A DNA stretch of 64,000 nt from Pleurotus djamor (lineage: Eukaryota > Basidiomycota > Agaricomycetes > Agaricales > Pleurotaceae), in NCBI GenBank assembly GCA_029747585.1, contig JAPEVF010000121.1, forward strand, positions 1-64,000. Reading direction: 5' to 3'. Of the stretch, positions 23,376-35,718 are shown piece after piece. Under the pieces are notes generated by a model, which was given only the letters and a program-made list of their open reading frames with translations, ran no database searches and was not told where the DNA came from. Both the position numbers and the translations under genes were made by a program. Numbering within the stretch: the first letter of the stretch is position 1; each line of letters begins with the position of its first letter.

Positions 23376-26300
23376 ATGCGCTTTGCTCCTTTTCTTTCGG
23401 GGTGTTTGCTTTTTGCAGGGTCCCCTTCTCGAGCTCAATTCTTTGGCGATCGAGGAACTACACGAGCCAGCAATGGACGGGTAGGCAATGCGCCGCCTCC
23501 CCCTCTCCCAGGCATCATATACGATGCAACGACTCCAGCTGCTGCGTCTACGTTGCTGGCCACGTCCGCAAGTTCAATCACCACATCAACCACGGCGACC
23601 ACGATCTCTAGTAGCTCCGTGCCTTCTAGCTCCGTAGTCGTGTCTGCGAACTCTTCATTCGCGGTGGAAAGCACCAATAGCGTGTCCTCGTCGTCTTCAA
23701 CCTCGGCACATCCGAGCCTCACGACGCCCGTCGCAACGTCGTCTCCAGCATCTGTCTCCAGCTCTTCGGAACCACCGACGCCTACTCCCAGTTTGCTGCA
23801 ACGAAGAGACGCGATTCCGGCTTGACTCAACCCGGTTGAAGCGTCATGCTACAATCTCGCGGCAAATTGCATTGATTCAGTCAATTGGGGGGTATGTTCT
23901 TTCCCCCTCTCTCATACGCACGATATCATATTCAACTATCACCCCAGAATCGTAATCACATCTGGAGCATTCAATCCTGTGTTGCGGCTGCCACTTGCTA
24001 CGGGGTACGCCGCACCCGCATGTTCGAGACCATCCCAGTGATTACTAATGACGGACGATTCTTCATTCTTCATATTCTTCAGGTCGGTGATTTGATAGGA
24101 AGTGTCAACTGCCAGACGGGGTTCTCCCTGGGTAACACAGACCAGGAGAATCTAGACTACAACGTGAGCGTCATATTGATGTAACTGTAACTCGACTCGA
24201 GTTCACGCCTACGCCTTGCCTAGATTTACGCGACCATCGTTGGCACATGCGCATGGGACCCCAATGGATGGTCGGTCCAATGGCAATATCACTGGACTGC
24301 TACGTCCCACTGATCATCTTCTCTTTCAAGTCCGATTTCCGGGCAAAATTACATCGACTTTTACTATGGAACGTTGTCGTTGATCAACACAGGCAGTTGG
24401 CCAAAGTATTTTCTCCCCTTTTCGGATGGAATCTCTAACCTAATTCCCACCACAGTGATGTAGGCGTTGTCACTGGTTTCTGGAACCCTATCATCTCTTG
24501 GGCTGCTACTGGAACAACAATCCCATACACAAAGTACGTATGCGATTTCTAACTACTTTCTCTGTCACTCAAAAGATCTGGCACAAAGCTTCAATGACTG
24601 GCTCCATTTTTCGTCTTTCCCCCCTGCTCCAACAACGGTGTGTTCTGATTTCAGCGGTGACTGGAACACATCTTAACTCTCATGCTTAGATCACATACCA
24701 ACCCCCGCCTACCTACACGGCCATTCCATGGAGTGAGTAGCCCCGTGGACCTTGCTGAATATATTATTCCTCTGCGAGCCTGAATATCTTGTTTATCTAG
24801 ACCCTAATCCAGTCCCCTCTTCTGGGGCCACCTCTCAAACATTTGTTCGCTCCGAAACAACTGTCGTGATAGCCATACCCACGGTCACCGTCACTGTCAC
24901 TGTCGCAGGCGCGACTATTACTATCGCCCCTGGAGGAACTCCTGTGAATGGAATGGTCCCAATAGATGTCACCCAGCCTGGCGCTATCACCCCAACGTTC
25001 AGTATGTACCACCTCTTTGTGCTCGGCCGTATAGCGAGATGATAGTTTTTATAGACTACAATCCCGTGCCACCCGCGACTGCATCTTCGGTCACATTTAC
25101 ATCGGGAACTTGGACAAGCATTGTCGCGGCTCCTACTTCAACTGATGAATCTGTCACTGTCGATGGTCCTCCGGATGACGGTGACGACGATGACTCGAAT
25201 GACTCGTGGATCCTTGCCCTCGGATTACTTGGGTTATTCTTCCTCGGCAGCATTCCCTCATCAGTTTCGGTCATCGGTGCAGCGACTCCTGCCCCAACTC
25301 CGCCTCCCGACTGGCCAGATCCAACTGATTGGACTCCTCCTCCGCCACCCCCAGGAAGTGGCAATCCTGACCCGGATCCAGGTGATGACGATGACGATGA
25401 TGACGATGACGACGACCCCCCTGAAGTCTGTTTTACACTACCTCCATTTACCCTCCCGTATGATGGCGGTCTAGACGAGGAAGACCTTCGTCGGAGACTC
25501 GATTTAGGAAACTACAAGAACGTTACTGCTCGCTCGAACGAGCTCGTGAAACGAGCTCTGCGCCGTCAGTGCCCTTTTTGCGCCCTGATTGATTTCACTG
25601 ATTTCACTAATACAAACCATTCTGTCAATTTAGGGATCGTGATGGGTAACTGCCCTAATATTAATTATGAACGCAGCGACTTTAATATGGGTGCTGCACT
25701 TTGGTTCACACTTGATCCACCCCCCNGGTCCCCATCCACCTAATGCCAACACGATCATTCAAACCACATTTGGTGCAACGCACACCCCCAATGATGGCAA
25801 AGTCAGTGAGTACACTCCCATTGCACTTCCCTCCTTTCCGTGCTGATCGACTGTTAAAGAGGAACATGTCTTCGAGTGAGCTGCACAATTCTCGTTCAAA
25901 TTGATTATACGGTGGCTCACTAGTCACTTGTCATAGGTTCCAGTTTATTAAGGACTTCATTAACAATCAATTTGACACATCGCAGCCCGGTGTGTGTCAA
26001 TGGTAACGTGTTCCTCGCGCCTTTCTCGCACCCAACCATTTCATGCTTGATCATGTTTCCAGGCTTGAAACTAACATGTGGGAGGCTATTCAACCCAATG
26101 GGCAGGCCACAAAGGTTGCAATTTACAATGCAATCGATCATGTAAGTTAACGATCTCGAGTAAGAAAGTACCCTACATTAATGATTGACCTTAGACCGCC
26201 AATTGTGTGTGGGTAGATCGGGGTTCGTTCCTCGCTTTCAATGACCCTGTTTGACTGACTGATATGCTGATCCAAAACTAGTGATTAACAACGGTTTGTC

Positions 26301-27677
26301 CTTCTTTTCCTCTGTCCTTATCTACAGTTCGGATACTTAAAGCTCTGTGATTTCTAGCCAAATCCTATGTTACCAACAACCAGAAAGGCTCGCCGAATGA
26401 TCCGCCACTCTCCGGACATATCTCAGCTCTCGATAACCTCGTTCCAACGCAACAAGGAAATCAAATTGAGATGATGATCCGTGCATTCGGTATGCTAGGA
26501 CAATGTTGGTGCTCAAGTGCTCTTCAACGGATTTTGTCACACTGATCTACCATACTCCAGACTTCCACCACAATTCAAATTCCCTTCTCATCACTGCAAC
26601 TCGCATTCGAGATTTGCTCGCGAATATTACGCCAACTACACCCGCGTACCCGCCCATGGATGAGAGGTTTATCAACTACTTCGCCACGCTCATGGGGCAG
26701 TACTCCCATCGTATCACGTATGCCATCACATCTACAAGGCCGGTCTTGAGCCGGTCTACATACCTTTGCTGAGAGTAAAAATTTTAGGTCTCGTGGCGTC
26801 AATATGTTGGCCTTCTACCGGAATCGAATGAATGTCATCTTGCAGGATGCAATTGCTAATACACCACCTGGCAGCCCATTACCCACTGTGCCTCAATGTC
26901 GGGCTGTGTATCACAATGCAGCGGTAAGCTCTATCAGAGCCATACTCTTAGAGACTTATGAGGCTAACGTTTGACTTTCTGCATAGATTCAGGGAAGTTT
27001 ACAAGGTGGCGGCGTGAACGGGCAGGTAAGTCCGTTCGCAACTCTTTTTTTTTCGAATTAAATGACCAGTCGTACCCTAGAATCTCGCTCCTGCCGGAAT
27101 CGTGCACCGGCCTTGCAATGCAGCAGGTCAGAGTGGGTCGGTCATCCTCTTCTATGATCAGAACAGTGGACAGCCTGTCTACTATGCGGGCAACCCCGTC
27201 ACCCAAATATATGCTCTCGGAGGAGTACGTACTTCAATCAGCAATCCGTCCACCTATCGTTTTTAACTCAGCAATGCCCAGACTTACTTCAGCTTATGGC
27301 GTCCTAACGAGAATTCAATCTACTACGAGATCGACCTTGGACAAACGGCATACGGCACTACTGGCATTTGCGATGGTATACGCTATATTGCACGCGCATC
27401 GACAGTAGGAACTCCTGCCCCTGGTGTCAGGCTGGCACATTTCGATCAAGATTGCATGGGTGGAGTTGGTCCGGGGCTTTCCAATTTGCACATCGTCGAT
27501 AACAATGGGAATCGCATGATCTGCCTGTTGAACAACTTCAATGATATCAATAACAGGTTTGCCATCGACTGTGGACACTCGCAGGCCTCGATTCAGGCTT
27601 GCATCGCCCATATGAATGTGATGGATGGTTTTACAACTGGATTTGCATCGACACCTTTCTTGCGATTCCAAGGATAG
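23376..27677 (+). CDS. P1: large secreted multi-intron protein, disrupted copy
   Basis: First of three paralogs of a family I do not recognise. It starts at 23376 with signal peptide MRFAPFLSGCLLFAGSPSRA, then a Ser/Thr/Val-rich segment to LLQRRDAIPA (Kex2-like RR site). The codon that is Cys in P2 and P3 is TGA here (23823-23825), so translation would end after 149 residues unless the base is wrong. Beyond it about 20 exons match P2: SCVAAATCYG, VNCQTGFSLGN, CAWDPNGW, YIDFYYGTL, a hydrophobic stretch (ILALGLLGLFFLGSIPS), a Pro-rich run, a poly-Asp tract, EEHVFEFQFIKDFINNQF, and the C-terminal DNNGNRMICLLNNFND and FLRFQG. A single N at 25726 also shifts the frame and is probably an assembly fault. 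This is either a recent pseudogene or a miscalled base. Confidence 0.75.
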
Positions 27678-28278
27678 AGCCGTAGATTATTCAATTACCA
27701 CATATGTTTAGTCGAAAGTATTCTAGGAAAGGGTAGAGAAGTAACACATCGGGTTTCAAAGGTTGTTTGACCTTGAAACCAGCACGTAAGACTAGTATTC
27801 CTTCCTGTGACTTCGAGGTGAGAAATCAAAACCTTATCCTCTGGTACCCAAGGGAGAAACTTACTTCACCCTCACTGGCTCAGTTTCAGTACATCGCTCA
27901 CTACCTGCATCGCAGATCCCAGCTTGCATCCAGTCAGTGATTACCAACATCGAAGTTAGCCCCAAAAAGGAACGAAAAGGGTGCTGACGCATGTTGTGCG
28001 TGACCGCGGCCAAGGGACCCATTTTCTTGTGCGTGTTGCATTGGAGTCAAAGGTTTCTAGTTGAGTATCTGAAAGCCACAACCCAATAAATGATGTGTAC
28101 GAGTGCTCTCAACGTATGTAAGGCAAATCAAACGACATCGCATTGGCCCGAGTTGCGACTCCGACCCTTTCACCCATGGGATGCGAAATTTTGAAAATAA
28201 GGGTTCCGTGGTTCGATGGGATCGATATCGTTGTTGAGTTTGGAGTGGTGATTGACATGGACACAAGATATGCAACGG
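27678..28278. other. Intergenic region between convergent P1 and adrenodoxin reductase
   Basis: About 600 bases form the 3' flanks of two convergent genes. I see no supported gene or repeat. Confidence 0.4.
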
Positions 28279-29761
28279 TTAAGATGACAAGGACAGATAG
28301 GCTTTAGCTTCTTCCCACTCCATTCGCTCCCGCTCCTTTCCCAGAGCCTCTCCTCTCTTTATTTCTTCTGCGTCAATTCGTTGCCAGTCAGGATACCCAA
28401 TCACATTTCCCTCCCGCAGACCTTGCGCAACCTCAAGTGGTATACTTTCGAGGTCAACGTCGGGCGATGCGTTCAGCTGGAGCTCCTCGTGACCACTGGA
28501 AGGAAGCGGCTCTGCCGACGCAAAATCTGCTAACATGGTCTCAGCCACGGAGAAAGCATCAATCATGGTGGAAGCAAGGACGCCCTTGGGTCCCATCGAA
28601 GCCCACCCAGAGGCATACGCGTTTCGGATGACATCGCCGTGAGATGAGACGAGACGTCCTGAGACGGTGCGTAGGTGTCGCAAACCGGGGTCGTAAAAGG
28701 GGTTAGACGGTTCAGATTGGAACCCAATGGAGGTGACGACTAGTGAAGTGAGTATGGTTGTGGATTCGGATGTTACGACCGCGCGCTTCGTCATAGGGTC
28801 GACGCTTGTGTGTGCAAGGCTGAGTTGGGCCATCTTAGAAGACGAACCAACGGGGGGAGTGACGATTCCTGTTGGTGAACGGAAGAAATCTAAAGACCAT
28901 GTTTTTTCGGTCGCTCCGAAAGGCTGCTTTGATCCCTTGCGGAGTAATTGAAATATTCGTGATTGTTGGCGAGTGAGGGTACTGCCGGTCGTGTCCAAGA
29001 TCGTAGGGTCGAGTGGGACCATGGCTGCGTTGGGTAAATTGATGAGTTCACGAATTTCTTTGGTGGTAAAGGCAGATTCTAGAGGGCCTCGACGAGCGAA
29101 TATTGACACATGTTTAACGGCGGAACGTTGCAGAAGATCTAAAACGGGGCTGGGAACATCGTACGCCTGGAGGATCTCCGTAGGCGACAGGAGCATTCGG
29201 GCTATGTCTAGGGCCACATTCCCATTCCCTATCAGAGAAACGTGAGAGGTCTTTTCTAGTGGGGGCGGCGAGGGCCTAGATGGATGCTGAGTGTACCAGT
29301 GGACCAAAGAGAGTGCACTGGTCGAGTATTCCGAAGGAGGAAGGGCTTCGTGCAATGCAGGAACGGTGCATCCATTTGAAAATAGTATATGAGAGTAATG
29401 AGACGACAGGGAAGACAAAGAGACGTTCAGGGCATGCGGTATATTTGAAGCACTCGGTACCCCGATGTTCACATTCCCGAAAAACTTGAATCTTGGGTCT
29501 TTCGCGGTAGCATCAAATTTGTGTGTGCAATTCTATAGTTTCCTTGATCAAACTGTCGTTAAAAATGACAGTAAATTGGTCACTTACTTTAACCTCTGGG
29601 TGGTCCGGTGCAACACCATATCGTACCAGTCCGTGGGGAGTCCATAGACGATCGTACATATGGATACGAAGGTTTGTAGAGTCTGGTACAGAGGCCAGTA
29701 TGCGGGAAGCAGTATAGAAGGCCGAAGGCCCCGCGCCGACGATGGCAAGCTTGAGAGCCAT
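28279..29761 (-). CDS. NADPH:adrenodoxin/ferredoxin oxidoreductase (ARH1-like)
   Basis: Mitochondrial flavoprotein that passes electrons from NADPH to ferredoxin for Fe-S cluster assembly and heme A synthesis. Two exons (29761-29588, 29532-28279) give 475 residues. The FAD-binding GxGxxx motif is at the very N-terminus (LAIVGAGPSAFYTA), followed by DRLWTPHGLVRYGVAPDHPEVK, a signature of adrenodoxin reductases. The NADPH site is VSLIGNGNVALDIARMLL, and the C-terminal FAD contact is YASGWASMGPKGVLAST (GWxxxGPxG). An in-frame TAA lies two codons before the ATG, so no mitochondrial presequence is encoded in this exon. An unseen upstream exon or internal targeting is needed. Divergent from CWC27 with 215 bp between starts. 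Confidence 0.93.
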
Positions 29762-29902
29762 TAGTTATTTCTCGGGGCAAAACAACGAAACCTAGAGGCG
29801 TTCAGTTGATGAACTGAAGAGTGACCCGTCTTGGAACCGTCCGAGCCGATCATATAAGTATGGAGCACAGCCACAGCCATCCTTGGACGCTTTTCAGGAC
29901 TA

Positions 29903-29954
29903 ACGTTCACGTTCAACGTTCAACGAGCTTCAACGTTCAACGTTCAACCGTTCG
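29903..29954. repeat. Tandem ACGTTCA repeats in a bidirectional promoter
   Basis: About six near-perfect copies of ACGTTCA occur in 52 bases between the divergent adrenodoxin reductase and CWC27 genes, ending 22 bp before the CWC27 ATG. Many units contain the palindrome AACGTT. It could be transcription factor sites or 5' leader sequence of CWC27. Confidence 0.75.
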
Positions 29955-29976
29955 ACGCCCGCAATCGAGCAACGAC

Positions 29977-32088
29977 ATGGCACTCCCAACCCGCGGTAGA
30001 GTTATAATTGACACGACAGCCGGGGAGATCGACATAGAATTATGGTCGAAGGTTTGGGGCGAAGCCTGCTCGTTATGATACCAACTCACTGACTTCACTC
30101 TAGGAAACACCAAAAACATGTCGCAACTTTCTGGCATTGGCAATGGAAGGTTTGCGATATTCTGCTTATACGCGTGGAATCATACCTGAGCACACCTGCA
30201 GGATACTATGATGGCGTCATATTTCACAGGTACTTGGGGGACGCATTCCTTATGTTGATTTACTAACATTGTCGATGCTAGGATCGTGCCAGGCTTCTTG
30301 GTTCAAACTGGAGACCGGACAGGCACTGGTGGTGGAGGGGAGTCATTTTATGGAGGTGCGTTGTTGAAGTTTCCATGCGGTTCAAGATGATTTACTAGTC
30401 CATCAATCAGAACCATTTGAGGATGAAATACATCCTCGCCTACGCTTTGCCCACCGTGGTATCGTCGCGATGGCCAACAGCGGCTCAAAAAACACGAACG
30501 ATTCGCAGTTCTTTATCACTCTCGGTATGTTCGGGCTATTTCTGCGTGTCAAGGTTGTTCATGGTCCGTTAGACAAGGCCGACGAACTGCACGGGAAGCA
30601 CACGCTTTTTGGCAGGGTGATTGGTGATACAATATTCAGTGGGTTCTCCGTCACCTAGTTTATATCCTCGAATAACCCAATCCATTTAGATGTAATGAAA
30701 ATTGGTGAAATGGGTGAGCACGTCTCTTCGCATTTCCATCTGTTCCTCACTCACAGCGCGTGCAGAAATTGGCGAGAACGAACGCCCTGTCTAGTCAGTT
30801 TATCCGCTCTATCAAGGAGTTATGTTCTGGTTCTGACTTCTGTGTGCTTCGTTCCATGTTTTTAATTCGCGATCACCCCTCATACTAATGCATCACACAG
30901 CCCTCCTAAAATCAAAACAATTCGCATCATTGACAATCCGTTTGATGACATAGTTCCACGTATAACAGCGGCTGAGAAGCGCGCACAACAAAGAGCTCGT
31001 GAAGATGCGCAGCGCGAAAGAGAAGAAGCTGAGCGTCGGAAAGGAGCAAAGAAGTGAGTCCACCTCCATAACCCTGTGACACTTGTTTTGATACTGACTC
31101 ACTTGCTCCAGGAATACCAAGCTGCTCAGTTTTGGGGGGGATGAGGACGCGGATGAAGAAGAGGAACCAGTCACATTCAAGAAGAAGCAAATTGCCCGAC
31201 CTGATCGTGCGCGTTCCCAAGATCATCCCCTTGCCCTATGACTGATATCCTCTCAGTGATTGAGAACCCCGATGTACCAACAAAGTTGCCAGATTTTGTA
31301 TCCGAACCTGCCCGACACAATAAAAGTTCTCGACCAAAGGAAAAAGAACCCGAAGCTAAGCCATCCAAGGTCAGGATGACACTCTTTAAGTTTCCAGTTG
31401 TCGAACTAATTTCCTGTTTGGATAGCCTGAGAAGTCAAGAAAGACGGATGATGATATCACCAAAATTCGCGAAAAGCATGCTCAAGAACAAGCAGCCAGC
31501 GAGTGAGTGAACTGATTCAGTTCATTATTATCGTCTCTGCTCATTAGGGATGATCGCAGAAACTCACGCAAGGCTGAGATTGAGAAGATGGAGCTGGAGA
31601 TTCGCAAGTTGACTAAACGGCGTGATGGAGATGACAGCGATGAGGAGCGAGCGAAAAAGAAGCCCAAGAAATCGTACTTGGAGGAAGAGATGGCCAAATA
31701 CTCCAAGAATCGCGGTATCCAGAAGAAAGGCAAAGACGGACGGAAGAAAGACGAATCGAATGTCCTCGCCGCGCTGAGCAGCTTCAGAACGAAGTTGCAG
31801 AGTACGATGCTGGTTGATGATGAGCCTGCTGATGAGCGGCCCACTGAAGAAGGCGAGAGTGCTGAAGCGAAGGGTCCTGAGGAGGAGGGGCTCGAAGTCG
31901 ATGATGATAGAGGGTTCATGGGTCACGCACTGCACTTTCCGAAGGACGATGGAGAGGAGAGTCGGAAGGCTGAACGCGACTATGAGGTTATTGATCCTCG
32001 GCAGCGTGGTGCTAGAGCAAAAGAAGAAGAACGAGAAAAGAAACGATTGCAAAACAAAGGGAACAAAGGAAGAGGGCATCGACGATGA
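29977..32088 (+). CDS. cwc27: Spliceosomal cyclophilin CWC27-type peptidyl-prolyl isomerase
   Basis: Cyclophilin-type prolyl isomerase of the CWC27 family, a spliceosome B-act complex component. It starts at 29977 with [23 protein letters not shown] and spans about ten exons. The cyclophilin core includes [55 protein letters not shown] and NDSQFFITL, retaining the catalytic Arg (FHRIV). After the core come [20 protein letters not shown], typical of CWC27, and a long Glu/Lys/Arg-rich coiled region to GNKGRGHRR. What looks like a frame break near 31207 is resolved by an intron of about 50 nt (31207-31256), joining RPDL to IENPDVP. A 5' leader with ACGTTCA repeats precedes it. Confidence 0.9.
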
Positions 32089-32177
32089 CGGGCTTCCTTT
32101 AGTTCGGCTCTCAAAGGGCTCAGGGGATGATAAATAGGAGCGTGTAACAGGCGCTCAGATCTACGGTGCATGACACC

Positions 32178-34619
32178 ATGACTTTCACGGTACTACCACC
32201 AGCTTTGCTGCTTCTTGTCCACCTTTACATCCTAGACTACCCCCATGCGAATCGAGCAGAGTATGATCACGAAATCTTTAACCCTGCGACTCGTGGCCTA
32301 CGTGATCGCGTCAAAACCATGGAGGATGTCACCCACTTTCTTGTGTCAACCATCGTAGGGAAGAAGGAATCGCGTATAGTGAGTTATTGCTTCATATTTC
32401 ACTTTTCTCGTAGTTAGCTGAAGTCAAGGACTTGAGATTCTCTCATCATACCCCTGCTCACAGCCTGCTGAGAGCACGGCTTTCCGTGTCTCGCTCACTA
32501 AATATTTGGAGGGACTTCGAACGCGACATAGGGAAACGAGCAAGGATGAGGAAACGTCAATTCTGATGTCGTCTATGTGGAAGGATACCCTCGTACGCAA
32601 GTCCCTACTGGAGGAATGCGCAGGGGATAGGTGGGGTGCTCTGTGTTTGTATAATCATTCATCGATGATTGACGCGTATTGTAGATTCGAGCAGCTCATC
32701 CTATCACTATCGACCCACGCGATTTATCACTGCCTCCGAAAGTCTACGAAGTCATTAAACTTGCTGGATAATGACCCAGTAAGTCACTTCACTTGTTGTC
32801 GCATGCCCGTTTCACGAACATCTTTCCCCAATTAAGAGTTTATTACGATCAGAACCTCCTAAATATGCACTACTGTTGGCGCGCTCTCAAGCTCAGCGTA
32901 AACACTGGAAGCGTCTCGCTACGTTGCTTGCCCAACGTCAGAGCGAACTACATATTCTTCAGGTCCGCAATACCTTGAACCGCGACCCTACGCATCTCTG
33001 ACTTGGTGCACAGAGACGGCTTTCGGGGCCCAATAGCACGCGCCCCCAGTCGACGTACGGCAACCTTCCACTTGAGAAAGCTCACGCTTTAGCCCAATCG
33101 AAGTATCTTGACCTTATTCAGGCTTACGGTGTTAGTGGATCTACCTCGTTACATCCACTACTCGACGTGATCGGATTGGACATACCCTCAATCACTCATG
33201 GATCTCCGTCTGCGTCGCTCAAGCGATCCGATTCCCTTGCGCTGATACCCTCACAAGTTGGGTTTCCTTCTGTCGTTCGTTCGTACCCAGTCTGAGCACC
33301 CACCTTCAGGTCGAGGAAGCCTTGCCCTCTCCTTTGCAAATATCTGCGGCCTATCATCCCTCGTACTTGCGCAAATTGAAGCAGCATCCCCTTCATTTTG
33401 CGGCTCCTAACGTCGACACAACCCATGCTGAAGAGACGACTAGACTCTTGATGTCTGGAAAGGCTGCGGATGAGCTATCAACTGAAGCTAAACGAAACCG
33501 CGTCTTGGCAGCTGCTTTGCAATCGTCGAGACGAGTTAACGAGCAACTCAGTGCGAAACTTCAAGCTTTACGTTCCGCCCCGACCATACCTGCCAAGCTG
33601 GATATCAACAACTTCTTGCGTCCATCCTTATTAAACTGCCAAGATATTCCTTCTATCGACGTAGACTTTGAGGTGGATGTTTTCTCTCAGTTTCTGTGCT
33701 TTGGTTGGGCGTGGCTCTGACCCTTACCTCAAACAGACGGAGTTTACACCTGCACTTGTCGAATCGCTATCTCTTCAAATATCTGACCCGTCATCAGGAG
33801 AACTAGCATCCAGGATAGACCATATACGACGGCGGTTGCTTCCCAATTTCCCAGAAATCCCTTCTGAACCCGTCAAGTCTGCATCATCTACCTATGGGTC
33901 TTTACACCGCCAGACTCAACCCAATGATGAACTAGGGACAGTACCCGGCGAAGCGGCAAAACCCTTCCCCTCTCAAATCCCTCAGCCAGCCTTGAAGGCC
34001 CGAAAATCCATCCGTATGTCCCTTATGCAAAGTCCTAGACGGAAGGCAAGCTGGCACACTCGGAAGGCTAGCGCGCTCGCACTCATCGATGATGTTGGTG
34101 TCCTATCACTTTCTGGAACTTTCAACTGTTTATGCATTTCCTACCGATAGATTGTTGATACCGTTCAAGACGACTCTGTTTCTTTCGACGAAGATAACCC
34201 GCCTGACTTCTCTGTGCTCACTCCTTCTCGGAACGTTACCCCCTGGAACTCCGTTGAATTCAATAAAATCCGATGGAAGAACTCTGTTAGGGACGGGAAC
34301 GGGCACTGTGAGGAGGATGCTTCCGAAGGCTTCGTTTGCGTTTCCGTTATTCGAGCCACCTTCACCGTCCATTTCGTCCGATTCAAATGAAAGTGATACC
34401 GGTCGCGAACGTCGAGTATCGGACGGAGGTTCCGGTCAAGATGATTACCACGAAGGTCATAGCATGACCTTGCGAGATATTCTCTTGCAATCTGAGACAA
34501 CGACGTACGAATTACTTGGTGAGATGGAACTCCTTGCATGATCAATGGCTTCCTTGTGTGTTGACTTCTTTCTCTGTAGGCTCTGAGGACATCGACGAAA
34601 CCCTTGAAGGATGGGACTG
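32178..34619 (+). CDS. HAUS6-like augmin complex subunit
   Basis: Probable subunit 6 of the augmin complex, which recruits gamma-tubulin to existing spindle microtubules. It starts at 32178. The N-terminal region matches the HAUS6_N pattern as I know it from basidiomycetes: LLLLVHLYILDYPHANRAEY, GLRDRVKTMEDVTHFLVSTI, TAFRVSLTKYLEGLR, WKDTLVRKSLLEECAGDRFE and LILSLSTHAIYHCL. Further exons give KYALLLARSQAQRKHWKRLA, a coiled middle, and a Ser/Pro-rich tail ending MTLRDILLQSETTTYELLG then SEDIDETLEGWD. Joining the tail requires an unusually short intron (34272-34314, 43 nt) or a base error. One intron (about 33256-33311) uses a GTTGGG donor. Function is inferred from family; confidence is moderate. 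Confidence 0.7.
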
Positions 34620-34835
34620 AGCTCAGCATTTAATTTTGACCCAAATTCCCTTTGTAAGTAGATAAAAAGATCCTCCTCCTTGCTTGCCACACTGCGTCGC
34701 GTGACAAGTGGGACATCAAAGCCAAATACTTCAAGGGGCTTAATAGGGCGTCTTGGAATGGACTTTATTCCATTGTTCCATTGTTCACTGCTTCTTCTTT
34801 CCTTTCTCAACTTCCTCCACCTCAGGTCTCGCGAA

Positions 34836-35691
34836 ATGGCTCAGCCTTATCAACCCAGTGCTGCCTCAACCTTACAAGGACTACTTCTGTCGCTCCCAGA
34901 TGGCCTGGCTTTCAAGTTGGACGATGTCATCCATCAACGCTCTGTCGATGGTCGCCACTCTCTAAGCATCAGAGCGCTTCGCCACCCAATGCCACATATT
35001 CCCGATCCTCTTGTTGTTGCTAAATTCAACTGGGTGACTACTACATCCGACTGTGTGCTTCCGGTCAAACTAGTCCCACAGGACCAACAGTTTCCCGGTG
35101 TCCTATATTGTGGTATCATCCCTGATTCTGAATCCATCTACACGCGTATTGTGGACGGGAACTCGGTCGACGAGGATATAGACGTCGATAAAGTGAAGCC
35201 TGTACTCAAGGTTACGGTCTTTGGTGCTCCCTCACCCTTTCGCAAGTTACCAGCGTATAGTGTGAAGGCTTTCATGAAGGCGATATATGATACGTTCAAA
35301 TGTGGGTCAAGTCATTGATCATCTTGGGTTTGAGGTTTTTAAATATCAAATGGTTCATGAAGGTCACAAATGGGTGTACGAAACCGCAGGTATCGTGCAC
35401 GGAGACGTCGCTTCGAATAACTTGCTCTACCGCCTGACATGGGAAGGGGGAAATGGTATCTTAGGTGGAGTCCTGGTTCAGAACGACGACGCGTTGTCTA
35501 AAGACGAGTACACATACCAAGCGCGAGCGCAGTTCGTCGCATTGGTTAAAGGAGTGAGTTGATGCCAATTTTTCATTACACATCGCTTGGATGCTGAACG
35601 TTGAACTATTGAGTAGCTGGGTCTCCGTGGGGACGCTGTGCGTGAAATTGATGATGCCTTGTTCAAACAAGGTCCTCCGAAGGCCATGTAA
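34836..35691 (+). CDS. Orphan conserved-looking protein, frame break in middle
   Basis: I do not recognise this gene. From 34836 (MAQPYQPSAASTLQGLL) an open frame runs 161 codons with segments LSIRALRHPMPHIPDPLVV, VKLVPQDQQFPGVLYCGII and VLKVTVFGAPSPFRKLP, and stops at 35316-35318. A second frame, shifted by one base near 35290-35310, continues at once with GQVIDHLGFEVFKYQMVHEG, WVYETAGIVHGDVASNNLLY and AQFVALVKG, then a short final exon ending KQGPPKAM and TAA. No GT-AG intron fits the switch, so one base is probably missing in AAATGTG, or the gene is broken. Convergent with the ceramidase-like gene; the stops are 28 bases apart. Confidence 0.55.
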
Positions 35692-35718
35692 ATCCAATAA
35701 AACGTAATATTACACGCG

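Noticed and set aside
31207..31256. Apparent frameshift in CWC27
   Set aside because: A GT-AG intron of about 50 nt with a good branch-like sequence joins the two frames cleanly.
31564..32079. 171-codon minus-strand frame
   Set aside because: Antisense of the Lys/Glu-rich CWC27 tail; Phe/Leu/Ser content is a by-product.
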